Counted from the first letter of the stretch, positions 1-10,015 are shown. The stretch: 64,000 bases of DNA from Microcoleus sp. FACHB-672 (GCF_014695725.1 NZ_JACJOU010000015.1:124001-188000); one strand, 5' to 3'. Program-made: numbers and translations. Notes: generated by a model not told the origin, from the letters alone.

Positions 1-3000
1 GAGTTCCACTAGCCCTTTGGAATTAATTATCCATCCTTGTGCTTCAGTAAGTTGAGGATTAAGAGTTGAGGCAACCTTGTTGGGCGCAGCAGTGAGCGAT
101 GAATTGTCTGATTCCCCCCGGCTTGAGAACTGCCCTAGAGCCGGTCTTAAATCAATCCAAGTGGCTTCATCCGCAATGGCCTCATACGGGTTCGGGGGTA
201 AACCGCCTCTGCCTGTGACTGTAAATTCGCTTTGATTCTTACCCCGACGGCAGGTAGAAGCTACTAATTGGGTGGCATCCACAGGAGTTTGGGGTAAGTT
301 TAATAATCCTTGAGCGGGGTCAACATTAGGGGTGGTGACACTGACGGTTCCACTTAAGGAAGAATTTGCTCCGGTTGCCGTGATGTCACTACTCGGAAGT
401 CGGGCAGGATCTAATAAAAGCGGATCACTGGTGTTGAGCAAACGTTCAAGATCTTCGCGACTGCGAAACACAGAACCAAAAATGGCTTGAGCATTGATGA
501 TAATGTTGCCGCCACGGGCATTTTCAGAATTGGCGCTGATGTCGCTATTTTCTATTGCGGCAATCACATTAGTATTGACAGTCAAATTCCCGCCTGTGAC
601 TTGAGAGCCGGTGGCATTTGTGGTGATCCGACTGCCTTGGCGCAGGATTAAGGCAGAAGAGCGCACATCAATATTTCCCCCACTTTCTCCACCTTGGGCG
701 TTGGTAGAAATGCTGCTGCCATCACGCAAGGTGATGGTGGGAGAGCGTAACTCGATAGTTCCTCCCCCTGCTGGGGTTTCCGCTGTCAAGCTGCTAGTGT
801 TTGACAGCCCGATAGAAGCAGCATCCACTCTGAGGTTGCCTGCTTTTCCTTCTCCACGACTGCTCACGCTAGCTATCGCCCCATCCGCTAGTCGTAAGCG
901 AGGGGTTTCAATGGTCAAATTGCCCCCCTCTCCGGTGGCTCCGGTTGCGGCTGTAGCCAGTAAGGCGCTGGAAGAGGAACCATCGGCTGAGCGGCCAATC
1001 ACTTCCACCGTATCGCTGGCCTTGACGGTCAAGTTTCCCGCCTTGCCAGGGCCAAAGGTAGCTGTTGATACCACTGCCCCATCGACTACTCGTAAGCGAG
1101 CGATTTCAATGGTTAAATTGCCCCCCTCTGCAGTGGCTCCAGTTGCGGCTGTAGCAAACAAGCCGCTGGAAGAGGAACCATTGACTGAAGTACCAATCAG
1201 TTCCACCGTATCGGTGGCCTTGACCGTCAAGTTTCCCCCCTTACTGGAGCCAAAGGTAGCTGTTGATAGCGCTGCCCCATTGGATACTCGTAAGCGAGCG
1301 GTTTCAATGGTCAAATTGCCCCCCTCTCCAGTCGCTCCGGGTTGGGCTGTAGCAAGCAAGGCGCTGGAAGACTGACCATTGGCTGTAATGCTAGTCACTT
1401 CTACCGTATCGCTGGCCTTGACCGTTAAGTTTCCCGCCTTGCCAGGGCCAAAGGTAGCTGTTGATACTACTGCCCCATCGGATACTCGTAAGCGAGCGAT
1501 TTCAATGGTTAAATTGCCCCCCTCTCCAGTCGCTCCAGTTGCGGCTGTAGCAAACAAGCCGCTGGAAGACTGACCATTGGCTGAAGTACCAATCAGTTCC
1601 ACCGTATCGGTGGCCTTGACCGTCAAGTTCCCCCCCCTACCAGAGCCATTGGTACTTGTTGATACCAGTGCCCCATCGGATACTCGTAAGCGAGCGGTTT
1701 CAATGGTCAAATTGCCCCCCTCTCCAGTCGCTCCAGGTTGGGCTGTAGCAAGTAAGGCGCTGGAAGACTGACCATCGGCTGAAGTGCCAATCACTTCTAC
1801 CATATCGCTGGCCTTGACCGTCAAGTTTCCCGCCTTACCAGGGCCATTGGTAGCTGTTGATACTACTGCCCCATTGGATACTCGTAAGCGAGCGGTTTCA
1901 ATGGTCAAATTGCCCCCCTCTCCGGTGGCTTGGGGTTGGGATCTAGCAAGTAAAGCGCTGGAAGAGGAACCATCGGCTGAGCGGCCAATCACTTCCACCG
2001 TATCGCTGGCCTTGACGGTCAAGTTTCCCGCCTTACCAGGGCCATTGGTACTTGTTGATACCTGTGCCCCATCGGATACTCGTAAGCGAGTGGTTTCAAT
2101 GGTCAAATTGCCCCCCTCTCCGGTGGCTCCGGGTTGGGCTGTAGCAAGTAAGGCCCTGGAAGACTGACCCTCGACTGAGCGGCCAATCACTTCCACCGTA
2201 TCGCTGGCCTTGACGGTCAAGTTTCCCGCCTTACCAGAGCTAAAAGTAGCTGTTGATACCTGTGCCCCATTGGATACTCGTAAGCGAGCGGTTTCAATGG
2301 TCAAATTGCCCCCCTCTCCGGTGGCTTGGGGTTGGATTTCAGCTAACAAGGAACTGGGATACTGACCATCAGTTGAAGTGCCAATCACTTCCACCACCTC
2401 CGATGCGCGGACGCTCAGGGTTCCCGAAGGTTCCGCACCTTCGGTGAGAGCCAAAATGGCTGAGCCATCACTCAGCGTTACCCGCCGTCCTGCTACAAAA
2501 ACATTGCCTCCCCCTGCACCACTGGCATCAACCGATGCCGCTCTTGAAAGACTAATATCCTGAAAATTGTTAATGCCAGGGTAGCTCAATGCCATACCTT
2601 GATTCGTGGGGGTTAGCGTCACCAGTGTTTCTGCGGCGACGCTGCCCAATTCTATTCGTCCGCCTTCTGCGGTGAGGTTGCCGCCTTCTAGCGCTAGATT
2701 ACCGCCCAGCAACGCTAAGGTTTGGCCGGCTGCCACCTGAAGTCCAACAGGCCGGTTATCCCTGATGGTGGCTCCAGTCTCCGGATCGAAACTGAGATTG
2801 TGAGCAGAACCCTGCACCACAATATGTCCCGGATTTGGCCCCATCTGCAAGCCTACCGGCACACTCACCGTTAGTAACCCAGTTTGAGTAGGGGTTGCAC
2901 TAAATTGTGTTTTATCTGCAAAATTTACATAACTTGCGGTACTGGCTAAAAATGAGCCACCAATATTTAATGCAGCATTGGGGCCAAAGATAATGCCATT

Positions 3001-3369
3001 CGGATTAATTAAAAATAAATTGGCTGTACCGTTGGCTTGAATTAACCCATCAATATTAGAAATTGAGCCACCCGTCACTCTTGTCAGGATGTTTTGAATC
3101 TCGGCAGCATTATTAAAAAAAGCCGTACCGTTAGTTGGGATAGAAAATTGTTGAAAGCTGTGGAATAAATTTGTGCCGGCACTCGTTCCGCCCTCAATAA
3201 CACTTGTATTGCCCTGTGGGGTAACGGTAGAATTCACCGGCAACGTTGCATCCGGGACAATTTGTGCTTTTGCTTGACCAGATAAGCTGATAAAAGTCAA
3301 TAAGAAAAAATAACTAGAATATCTGAGAAAGTGAGTTAATCTGCCACAATATATTCGTCGTTTATTCAT
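1..3369 (-). CDS. Two-partner-secretion exoprotein (filamentous haemagglutinin N-terminal domain), 3' end off window
   Basis: Secreted surface beta-helix protein, probably exported through an Omp85/TpsB-type pore. Read from an ATG at 3367-3369, it starts with a signal peptide (MNKRR..., hydrophobic core, cleavage near QAKA/QIVPD). A TPS haemagglutinin domain follows, with typical IDGLIQANG and LFLINPNGIIFGP motifs. Next come at least eight 66-residue repeats, each carrying GEGGNLTIE and ASDTVEVIG, spaced exactly 198 bp (repeat marks at 909, 1107, 1305, 1503, 1701, 1899, 2097, 2295). The frame holds from the start to base 1, where the sequence matches the last part of the upstream paralogue, so only about 21 residues should be missing; I did not check every codon for a stop. 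The start overlaps the stop of the upstream paralogue by 8 bp, suggesting coupled translation. Function (adhesion, aggregation) is inferred from the family. Confidence 0.85.
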   Translation of the reverse strand, partial: MNKRRIYCGRLTHFLRYSSYFFLLTFISLSGQAKAQIVPDATLPVNSTVTPQGNTSVIEGGTSAGTNLFHSFQQFSIPTNGTAFFNNAAEIQNILTRVTGGSISNIDGLIQANGTANLFLINPNGIIFGPNAALNIGGSFLASTASYVNFADKTQFSATPTQTGLLTVSVPVGLQMGPNPGHIVVQGSAHNLSFDPETGATIRDNRPVGLQVAAGQTLALLGGNLALEGGNLTAEGGRIELGSVAAETLVTLTPTNQGMALSYPGINNFQDISLSRAASVDASGAGGGNVFVAGRRVTLSDGSAILALTEGAEPSGTLSVRASEVVEVIGTSTDGQYPSSLLAEIQPQATGEGGNLTIETARLRVSNGAQVSTATFSSGKAGNLTVKASDTVEVIGRSVEGQSSRALLATAQPGATGEGGNLTIETTRLRVSDGAQVSTSTNGPGKAGNLTVKASDTVEVIGRSADGSSSSALLARSQPQATGEGGNLTIETARLRVSNGAVVSTATNGPGKAGNLTVKASDMVEVIGTSADGQSSSALLATAQPGATGEGGNLTIETARLRVSDGALVSTSTNGSGRGGNLTVKATDTVELIGTSANGQSSSGLFATAATGATGEGGNLTIEIARLRVSDGAVVSTATFGPGKAGNLTVKASDTVEVTSITANGQSSSALLATAQPGATGEGGNLTIETARLRVSNGAALSTATFGSSKGGNLTVKATDTVELIGTSVNGSSSSGLFATAATGATAEGGNLTIEIARLRVVDGAVVSTATFGPGKAGNLTVKASDTVEVIGRSADGSSSSALLATAATGATGEGGNLTIETPRLRLADGAIASVSSRGEGKAGNLRVDAASIGLSNTSSLTAETPAGGGTIELRSPTITLRDGSSISTNAQGGESGGNIDVRSSALILRQGSRITTNATGSQVTGGNLTVNTNVIAAIENSDISANSENARGGNIIINAQAIFGSVFRSREDLERLLNTSDPLLLDPARLPSSDITATGANSSLSGTVSVTTPNVDPAQGLLNLPQTPVDATQLVASTCRRGKNQSEFTVTGRGGLPPNPYEAIADEATWIDLRPALGQFSSRGESDNSSLTAAPNKVASTLNPQLTEAQGWIINSKGLVEL
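907..2400 (-). repeat. Tandem 198-bp (66-aa) coding repeats in TPS protein 1
   Basis: Eight near-identical units with a strict 198-bp period. Each encodes GEGGNLTIE(T/A)(P/A)RL, a glycine- and serine-rich turn segment, and ASDTVEVIGTS. The fixed phase and length fit whole rungs of a beta-helix and ongoing homogenisation by recombination. The repeats also keep long antisense frames open, which are not genes. Confidence 0.9.
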
Positions 3370-6300
3370 GGCATTGCTGTGGAATAAATTGGGAAGTTTG
3401 AGGCGCTACTCCCGGCACTTGTGTGACGAGTTCCACTTGCCCTTTGGAATTAATCACCCATCCTTGCGCTTCAATCAGTTGGACAGGGCTAGTTGTTGAA
3501 TCTTGCCTGTTGCCGGCAATTGTTGTCTGTTCCTCTGTTCCAGAATTTGCTCGTTCCCTGGCAATTGGTCTTAAATCAATCCAAGTGGCTTCATCCGCAA
3601 TGGCTTCATAAGGGTTCGGAGGTAAACCCCCTCTGCCGGTGACAGTAAATTCGCTTTGATTCTTACCCCGCCGGCAGGTAGAAGCCACTAATTGGGTGGC
3701 ATCAACCGGGATTTCGGGTAAGTTTAATAATCCTTGAGCGGGGTCAACATTAGGGGTGTTGACACTCACTGTTCCACTTAAGGATAAATCTGCACCTGTG
3801 GCGGTAATGTCACTACTCGGAAGTCGGGCAGGATCTAATAAAAGCGGATCACTGGTGTTGAGCAAACGTTCAAGATCTTCCGGGGTGCGAAAAACAGAAC
3901 CAAAAATGGCTTGAGCATTGATGGTAATGTTACCGCCACGGGCATCTTCAGAATTGGCGCTGATGTCGCTATTTTCTATTGCCGCAATCACATTAGTATT
4001 GACAGTCAAATTCCCGCCTGTGACTTGAGAGCCGGTGGCATTTGTCGTGATCCGACTACCTTGGCGCAGGATTAAGGCAGAAGAGCGCACATCAATATTT
4101 CCCCCACTTTCTCCGCCTTGCGCGTTGGTAGTGATACTGCTGCCACCGCCCAAGGTGATGGTGTCAGAGTCTAACTCGATAGTTCCCCCTCCTGCTGAGG
4201 TTTCCGCTGTCAAACTGCTAGTGTTTGACAGCCCGATAGAACCAGCATCCACGATGAGGTTGCCTGCTTTTCCTTCTCCACGACTGCTGACGGTAGCTAT
4301 CGCTCCATCGGCTACTCGTAAGCGAGCGGTTTCAATGGTCAAATTGCCCCCCTCTCCGGTGGCTTCGGGTTTGACTGAAGCATCCAAGCCGCTGGGACGC
4401 GAACCATCAGCTGAGGTGCCAATCACTTCCACCGTATCGCTGGCTTGGACGCTCAAATTTCCCGCCTTGCCAGGACCAGAGGTACCTGTTGCGACATATC
4501 CCCCATCGACTACTCGTAAGCGAGCGGTTTCAATGGTCAAGTTGCCCCCTTCTCCGATGGCTCCAACTTCAGTTTCAGTATCCAAGCCGCTGCGACGCTG
4601 ACCATCGGCTGAAGTGCCAATCACTTCCACCGTATCGCTGGCCTGGACGCTCAAGTTTCCCGCCTTGCCAGGGCCAGAGGTATTTGTTCCTACATATGCC
4701 CCATCGACGATTCGTAAGCGAGGGGTTTCAATGGTCAAATTGCCCCCCTCTCCGGTGGCTCCTTCATTGGCTGAAGCACTTAAGGCGCTGGAAGAGTCAC
4801 CATCGGCTGAAGTGCCAATTACTTCCACCGTATCGCTGGCCTGGATGTTCAAGTTTCCCGCCTTGCCAGGGCCAGAGGTACTTGTTCCTACATATGCCCC
4901 ATTGATGATTCGCAAGCGAGCGGTTTCAATGGTCAAATTGCCCCCCTCTCCGGTGGCTCCTTTATTGGCTGAAGCATCCAAGACGCTGGAAGAGTGACCG
5001 TCGGCTGAAGTGCCAATCACTTCCACCGTATCGCTGGCCTTGACGCTCAAGTTTCCTGCCTTGTCAGGGCCAGAGGTACTGGTTCCTACATATGCCCCAT
5101 TGATGATTCGTAAGCGAGGGGTTTCAATGGTCAAATTGCCCCCCTCTCCGGCGGCTCCTTCATTGCCTGAGGTCTCCAAGTTGGAAGACTCACCATCAGT
5201 TGAGGTGCCAATCACTTCCACTGTATCGCTGGCCTTGACCGTCAAGTTTCCCGCCTTGCCAGGGCCAGAGGTATTTGTTCCTACATAAGCCCCATCGACG
5301 ATTCGTAAGCGAGGGGTTTCAATGGTCAAATTGCCCCCCTCTCCCCTGGCTTCTTCATTGACTGAAGCACCCAAGGTGGAAGATTTACCATTAGTTGAAG
5401 TGCCAATCACTTCCACCGTATCGCTGGCCTGGACGCTCAAGTTTCCCGCCCTAGGGCCAGAGGTACTTGTTCCTACATATGCCCCATCAATGATTCGTAA
5501 GCGAGGGGTTTCAATGGTCAAATTGCCCCCCTCTCCGGTGGCTCCTTCATCGACTGAAGCACCCAAGCTGGAAGACTCACCATCGGTTGAAGTGCCAATC
5601 ACTTCCACCGTATCGCTGGCCTGGATCGTCAGGTTTCCCGTCTTGCCACCAGAGGTACTGGTTCCTACATATGCCCCATCAATAATTCGTAAGCGAGGGG
5701 TTTCAATGGTCAAATTGCCCCCCTCTCCGGTGGCTCCTTCACTGACTGAAGCACCCAAGCTGGAAGACTCACCATCGGTTGAAGTGCCAATCACTTCCAC
5801 CGTATCGCTGGCCTGGATCGTCAGGTTTCCCGTCTTGCCACCAGAGGTACTGGTTCCTACATATGCCCCATCGATGATTTGTAAGCGAGGGGCTTCAATG
5901 GTCAAATTGCCCCCCTCTCCGGTGGCTCCTTCATTGACTGAAGCAAATAAGCTGGAAGACTCACCATCAGTTGAAGTGCCAATCACTTCCACCACCTCCG
6001 ATGCACGAACGCTCAGGGTTCCCGAAGGTGCGGAACTTTCGGTGAGAGCCACAATACTTGAACCATCAGTCACCGTCACCCGTCGTCCTGTTACAAAAAC
6101 ATCGCGTCCCGCTGCACTACTGGCATCAACCGATGCCCCCATTGAAAGACTGATATCCTGAAAATTCTCAATGCCAGGGTAGCTCAACGCCATACCTTGA
6201 TTCATGGGGGTTAGCGTCACCAGTGTTTCTCCCCCGACACTGCCCAATTCTACTCGTCCGCCTTCTGCGGTTAGCTTGCCGCCTTCTAGAGCTAAATTAC

Positions 6301-7069
6301 CGCCCAGCAGCGCTAAGGTTTGACCGGCTGCCACCTGAAGTCCCACAGGCGGATTATCCCTGATGGTGGCAAAAGTCTCTGGATCGACACTCAGATTGTT
6401 ATAAGAACCCTGGACCACAATATTTCCCGGATTTGGCCCCATTTGTAACCCCACCGGCACACTCACGGTTAATAAAGGCGTGGTTTGAGGTGATGTCGCA
6501 CTAAATTGTGTCCCATCAGCAAAGTTAATTTGATTGGCTGTACTGGCTAAAAATGAGCCACCAATATTTAGTGCAGCATTGGGGCCAAAGATAATGCCAT
6601 TCGGATTAATTAAAAATAAATTGGCTGTGCCATTGGCTTGAATTAACCCATCAATATTAGATAGCGAACCCCCCGTTACCCTTGTCAGGATATTTTGAAT
6701 ATCGGCAGCATTATTAAAGAAAGCAGTACCGTTTGTTGGGATAGAAAATTCTCGAAAGCTGTGGAATAAATTTGTGCCGGCACTCGTTCCGCCCTCAATC
6801 ACACTCGTATTGCCCTGTGGGGTAACGGTAGAATTCCCCGGCAACGTTGCATCCGGGACAATTTGTGCCCCAGCTTTGGGAAGAAAGGAAGAAAGACTTA
6901 ACAGTAAAAGCCCAGAAGATAAAAACACTTTTTGGCTTAAAGTTTTTAAATTGTTATCTTCCTTGATAGTTGGTCGGCTATGGGTGACAGTGGCAAACCG
7001 TCGGCGATTAGCTGTAACAGATGTTTCCGGTTTCTGTTGGTTCATAAGCGCCGATTTAGGAAATGCCAA
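3362..7069 (-). CDS. Two-partner-secretion exoprotein (filamentous haemagglutinin N-terminal domain), tandem paralogue
   Basis: Complete 1235-residue paralogue of the preceding gene. A long basic N-terminus leads to a hydrophobic segment (VFLSSGLLLLSLSSFLP) and a cleavage-like site at KAGA/QIVPD. The next roughly 250 residues are the TPS domain (IDGLIQANG, LFLINPNGIIFGP, IGGSFLAST). Nine repeats follow; five at the C-terminal side are spaced 198 bp and the N-terminal ones 195 or 192 bp (66, 65 and 64 residues). The C-terminal region has a CRRGKNQSEF motif common in these cyanobacterial proteins. An internal start (MNQQKPET) would also keep the signal peptide. It lies 54 bp after a DUF928 gene and appears to be in the same operon. 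Its C-terminal 200 codons are almost identical in DNA to the neighbouring copy. Role as adhesin or sheath protein is inferred. Confidence 0.88.
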   Translation of the reverse strand: MAFPKSALMNQQKPETSVTANRRRFATVTHSRPTIKEDNNLKTLSQKVFLSSGLLLLSLSSFLPKAGAQIVPDATLPGNSTVTPQGNTSVIEGGTSAGTNLFHSFREFSIPTNGTAFFNNAADIQNILTRVTGGSLSNIDGLIQANGTANLFLINPNGIIFGPNAALNIGGSFLASTANQINFADGTQFSATSPQTTPLLTVSVPVGLQMGPNPGNIVVQGSYNNLSVDPETFATIRDNPPVGLQVAAGQTLALLGGNLALEGGKLTAEGGRVELGSVGGETLVTLTPMNQGMALSYPGIENFQDISLSMGASVDASSAAGRDVFVTGRRVTVTDGSSIVALTESSAPSGTLSVRASEVVEVIGTSTDGESSSLFASVNEGATGEGGNLTIEAPRLQIIDGAYVGTSTSGGKTGNLTIQASDTVEVIGTSTDGESSSLGASVSEGATGEGGNLTIETPRLRIIDGAYVGTSTSGGKTGNLTIQASDTVEVIGTSTDGESSSLGASVDEGATGEGGNLTIETPRLRIIDGAYVGTSTSGPRAGNLSVQASDTVEVIGTSTNGKSSTLGASVNEEARGEGGNLTIETPRLRIVDGAYVGTNTSGPGKAGNLTVKASDTVEVIGTSTDGESSNLETSGNEGAAGEGGNLTIETPRLRIINGAYVGTSTSGPDKAGNLSVKASDTVEVIGTSADGHSSSVLDASANKGATGEGGNLTIETARLRIINGAYVGTSTSGPGKAGNLNIQASDTVEVIGTSADGDSSSALSASANEGATGEGGNLTIETPRLRIVDGAYVGTNTSGPGKAGNLSVQASDTVEVIGTSADGQRRSGLDTETEVGAIGEGGNLTIETARLRVVDGGYVATGTSGPGKAGNLSVQASDTVEVIGTSADGSRPSGLDASVKPEATGEGGNLTIETARLRVADGAIATVSSRGEGKAGNLIVDAGSIGLSNTSSLTAETSAGGGTIELDSDTITLGGGSSITTNAQGGESGGNIDVRSSALILRQGSRITTNATGSQVTGGNLTVNTNVIAAIENSDISANSEDARGGNITINAQAIFGSVFRTPEDLERLLNTSDPLLLDPARLPSSDITATGADLSLSGTVSVNTPNVDPAQGLLNLPEIPVDATQLVASTCRRGKNQSEFTVTGRGGLPPNPYEAIADEATWIDLRPIARERANSGTEEQTTIAGNRQDSTTSPVQLIEAQGWVINSKGQVELVTQVPGVAPQTSQFIPQQCHE
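4331..5990 (-). repeat. Tandem 192-198-bp coding repeats in TPS protein 2
   Basis: Nine units marked by GEGGNLTIE at about 4333, 4531, 4729, 4927, 5125, 5320, 5512, 5704 and 5896. Spacing is 198 bp four times, then 195, then 192 three times, so N-terminal units lost one or two codons. The units are close in sequence to those of the adjacent paralogue. Confidence 0.88.
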
Positions 7070-7123
7070 TTAAACTATCAAAAACTGGCTAAAAAAACTG
7101 TTCAGCCTAAACTTTTCCTTTAT

Positions 7124-7942
7124 TCAAGGTGAACTTTCTAGCACAGTCATGGTAAAGGGAAGATCAACCGACAACTCAGCCATTTGTTTCAAGCCGGCTG
7201 ATTCTAAAAGTGTTTGCCACTCTTGCGCTAATGCTGGATCGTCAGGGGTTTCGCGGCGTAATTCAGCTAAAGTTGCCACAGCTTCATGCCAAATTCCCGC
7301 TTCCGCATATAATTTTGCGCGTTCTTGGGGCGCTGCTTTCTGGATCTGACTCGCCACCTCTAAACTCATTTCAGTGTGCTGAGTCCACCCCTCTACAAAA
7401 ATATCTTTTCGGCGGTTATCTGGGTTACAAATCACTGAAAAATACCAGTGATAATTCTTGCCAGGTTCTAATTTTATTTGCTCCTTCGGTAAGCTGACAC
7501 TGACGATAGACGATTGCCCAGAAATTGGAATATCTTCTGATCTATAGAGATCCTTTTCGTTTTCATCCTTCAAAACAAATTCTGCCTTTCGAGCAGAAGT
7601 TTCAGGGAGATAAACAAAAAATTGAGGAGACTCTGACACCGTCACTCCAAATTCAGCCGTGTCTGGTATCAAATCTGGCATCAGTGCAGTTAACAGCGGC
7701 ACGGCACTTTTTTCGTCCTGTTCGCATTTTCCTCCACGAGTTCCCCCGCCTACGGTTTCCGGTGTTCCTATCCCTTTTGGCGGTTTATAATCCGCGACCT
7801 CAATGGTTTTACTAGGCAATGCTTTCCCTTGGCTGAGCGAGAGCAGAGCTAGGGCGTGGCTCGGTATAAAGTTAATCGTTAATGTATTAAAAATTACAAG
7901 CAAAAAAAATGCAGGACGCAGGCGTGAGTTTAGTTCAGTCAT
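7124..7942 (-). CDS. DUF928 domain protein
   Basis: 272-residue protein with an N-terminal signal or anchor segment (FFLLVIFNTLTINFIPSHALA), then a GGGTRGG turn and paired cysteines (about residues 73 and 166), a pattern I recognise as the cyanobacterial DUF928 family. The mid part looks like a beta sandwich (FGVTVSESPQFFVYLP, NYHWYFSVICNPDNR). The C-terminal third is helical and TPR-like (AKLYAEAGIWHEAVATLAEL). A strong Shine-Dalgarno (AAGGAGA) sits 8 bp before the ATG. It lies between the CHASE2 cyclase and the two TPS proteins; this gene set recurs in cyanobacteria. Probably periplasmic; the biochemical function is unknown. Confidence 0.85.
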   Translation of the reverse strand: MTELNSRLRPAFFLLVIFNTLTINFIPSHALALLSLSQGKALPSKTIEVADYKPPKGIGTPETVGGGTRGGKCEQDEKSAVPLLTALMPDLIPDTAEFGVTVSESPQFFVYLPETSARKAEFVLKDENEKDLYRSEDIPISGQSSIVSVSLPKEQIKLEPGKNYHWYFSVICNPDNRRKDIFVEGWTQHTEMSLEVASQIQKAAPQERAKLYAEAGIWHEAVATLAELRRETPDDPALAQEWQTLLESAGLKQMAELSVDLPFTMTVLESSP

Positions 7943-8074
7943 TCTAAAGTCTCCTTCTTTTAAGAAAATTGCAGATTAAAGCATCCCCAATCTGTTAATT
8001 TTTAACCGAGTGGGAAGAGAAGTAACTGTTATTTGCAATAAAAGTTTACAATATCAGATATGTACCTGGAAAGA

Positions 8075-10015
8075 TCACTCAACCGGCACTTGATAAACCT
8101 TAACCGGCTGTTCGCGGCCTTTCAATAAAACAGTCCCAATCAGTTCTGTGGCAAATTTGTCCTGGGTGTATTGGCAAGTTTCTTCAGCAATTAAAATCCG
8201 GCAAATCCCGCCATCAATCGACTTATCAAAACTTTCCAAGCGGGAGGCGATATTAACCGTATCGCCAATAATGGTGTAATCTTGTCTCTGATTAGATCCC
8301 AAGCTGCCAACAACCACTGTGCCGGTGGCGATTCCAACTCGCATGGCAACAGTCGGCTTCCCTTGCATTCGCCACTGCCGGTTTAGCGATTTCAAAGCCT
8401 CTGCCATTCCCAAGGCACACTTCACCGCTTTTTGAGCATCTAAAGCAATTTCTTCAGGCGTGGTGGCGGCAATGGGAACGCCGAAAACTGCCATAACTGC
8501 ATCGCCAATAAATTTATCAATTGCACCATCACAATCAAGAACAATTTGAGCCATTGCACTCATATATTCGTTCAGCCAAGACATCAAGACTTTAGGTTCC
8601 ATTCCTTCAGCAATACTGCTGAAACCTTTTAAATCTGTAAACAGAACAGTTGCAATCATTTCTTGTCCCTGTAACTGTCCTTCTTCGAGAATTTTATCCC
8701 GATCTTCCCAGATTGCTTCGGCTATTTTAGGAGTAACGTGCCGGCCAAATAAATTCATCACTGTTTGGCGTTCTGCACGTTCAATATTAGCAATATAAGC
8801 TGTAATTGCGCTTACAGAGCCGGCTAAAGCAAGGACTGAGGGAACAAGCGGAATCCACCAACCGCCTAGAAAAGCGATGAAAGAACCCCCTATCAGAAGG
8901 CTGCCGGCAATTAAAATCGTGACCCCTGTCCAAGAAACTGAGTAATAAGTCTTTTTGCCGGCAGCATATCGCCCCATCCAAACTGAGGTTGCCCCAATCA
9001 CTGACCAACCAAAAATCCATAACATTTCTAAGGGTTCAGACCAAACTTTAATAAGAGGCCGGTTATCCAGTGCCGCACTAATAATTTGGCTGATTAAGTT
9101 AGCATGAATTTCTACACCAGAGGTTGGGTTAGGCGCTGTATTCAGCCCGCTATCATAAGGAGTATGGAAGTAATCTTGCAAACTAAGAGCCGTTGAGCCG
9201 ATTAAAACCACTCGATTGCGTGCGAAATCTGGTGCAACTCGATTTTCCAATACATCGGTCATTGATACAATTTTGAACGTCTTTTGCGGCCCCCTAAAGT
9301 TCATTAATATTTGGTAGCCTTTGTAATTTGTGCGGATATAACTGCCATCATTTGCTCTTAAACGCACAAAGACTGCTTGAGCTAATTGTAAATAGTCGGA
9401 ATTGACAGCTGCGTTTTCAGGTTTAATTCCCTTACTTTCAAGATAAATGAAAGCCAACTTCAGCCCAAAGCTCATTATACTTTCACCATTTTTTGTTTCC
9501 AAAAATAGCAAGCCGCGACGGATTTTGCCGTCTGGATCTAATACGAGATTATTTGCTCCTACTTGATCAAGTTTAGTCAAGATTGGTGAGGGATTGACTG
9601 CAAAGCCGGTGCCATCTCGACTGACTCTTTTAACTCCAATTAGATTAGGCGTAGTTTTCAAAACTTTGATTAAATTTTGATGACCGGCTCCTACAGGTAA
9701 GTCTCGATAAATATCTAGTCCAATGGCACTTGGCTGCTGTTGTTTCAGTTTTTCAATTAACTGGGCAATCGTAGAATCAGGGATAGGCCATTGACCAGCT
9801 TTTTGGATATCTGACTCAGAAATTCCAACAATAACGATGCGAGAATCTACCGGCTCTTGGGGACGCAGGCGAAAAAATTGATCGAGTGCTGCCCATTCCA
9901 GAAGTTGTAGTAAGCCGGTTAAGCGCAGGGCTATTAACAGGCCGGCAACACCAGAAGCTCTAAGCAAGACACTCGGTGATTCTCTAACTAGGATATGTCT
10001 GATTTTTTCCCACAT
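8075..10015 (-). CDS. CHASE2-domain class III adenylate/guanylate cyclase
   Basis: Membrane receptor cyclase of 646 residues. A TM segment near residues 20-45 is followed by an extracytoplasmic CHASE2 sensor (to about residue 330), then three TM helices (about 330-425), then a cytoplasmic cyclase domain (about 455-640). Catalytic residues look intact: metal Asp in VLFTDLKGF, Lys in AIDKFIGDA with the second metal Asp, and Thr/Asn/Arg in YTIIGDTVNIASRLE. The Lys/Thr pair favours ATP over GTP, so the product is probably cAMP. It is the first gene of a minus-strand cluster (132 bp before DUF928, then the TPS exoproteins), suggesting that extracellular sensing is genetically linked to surface-protein production. 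Confidence 0.9.
   Translation of the reverse strand: MWEKIRHILVRESPSVLLRASGVAGLLIALRLTGLLQLLEWAALDQFFRLRPQEPVDSRIVIVGISESDIQKAGQWPIPDSTIAQLIEKLKQQQPSAIGLDIYRDLPVGAGHQNLIKVLKTTPNLIGVKRVSRDGTGFAVNPSPILTKLDQVGANNLVLDPDGKIRRGLLFLETKNGESIMSFGLKLAFIYLESKGIKPENAAVNSDYLQLAQAVFVRLRANDGSYIRTNYKGYQILMNFRGPQKTFKIVSMTDVLENRVAPDFARNRVVLIGSTALSLQDYFHTPYDSGLNTAPNPTSGVEIHANLISQIISAALDNRPLIKVWSEPLEMLWIFGWSVIGATSVWMGRYAAGKKTYYSVSWTGVTILIAGSLLIGGSFIAFLGGWWIPLVPSVLALAGSVSAITAYIANIERAERQTVMNLFGRHVTPKIAEAIWEDRDKILEEGQLQGQEMIATVLFTDLKGFSSIAEGMEPKVLMSWLNEYMSAMAQIVLDCDGAIDKFIGDAVMAVFGVPIAATTPEEIALDAQKAVKCALGMAEALKSLNRQWRMQGKPTVAMRVGIATGTVVVGSLGSNQRQDYTIIGDTVNIASRLESFDKSIDGGICRILIAEETCQYTQDKFATELIGTVLLKGREQPVKVYQVPVE

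Noticed and set aside
611-2563. Long plus-strand open frames across the TPS repeats
   Set aside because: They are antisense shadows of the minus-strand repeat gene; the same PITSTVSLALTVKFP-type unit recurs simply because the DNA repeats.
4035-6161. Plus-strand open frames over the second TPS gene
   Set aside because: Same reason: exact complement of repeat coding sequence with TPS domains and signal peptide on the other strand.
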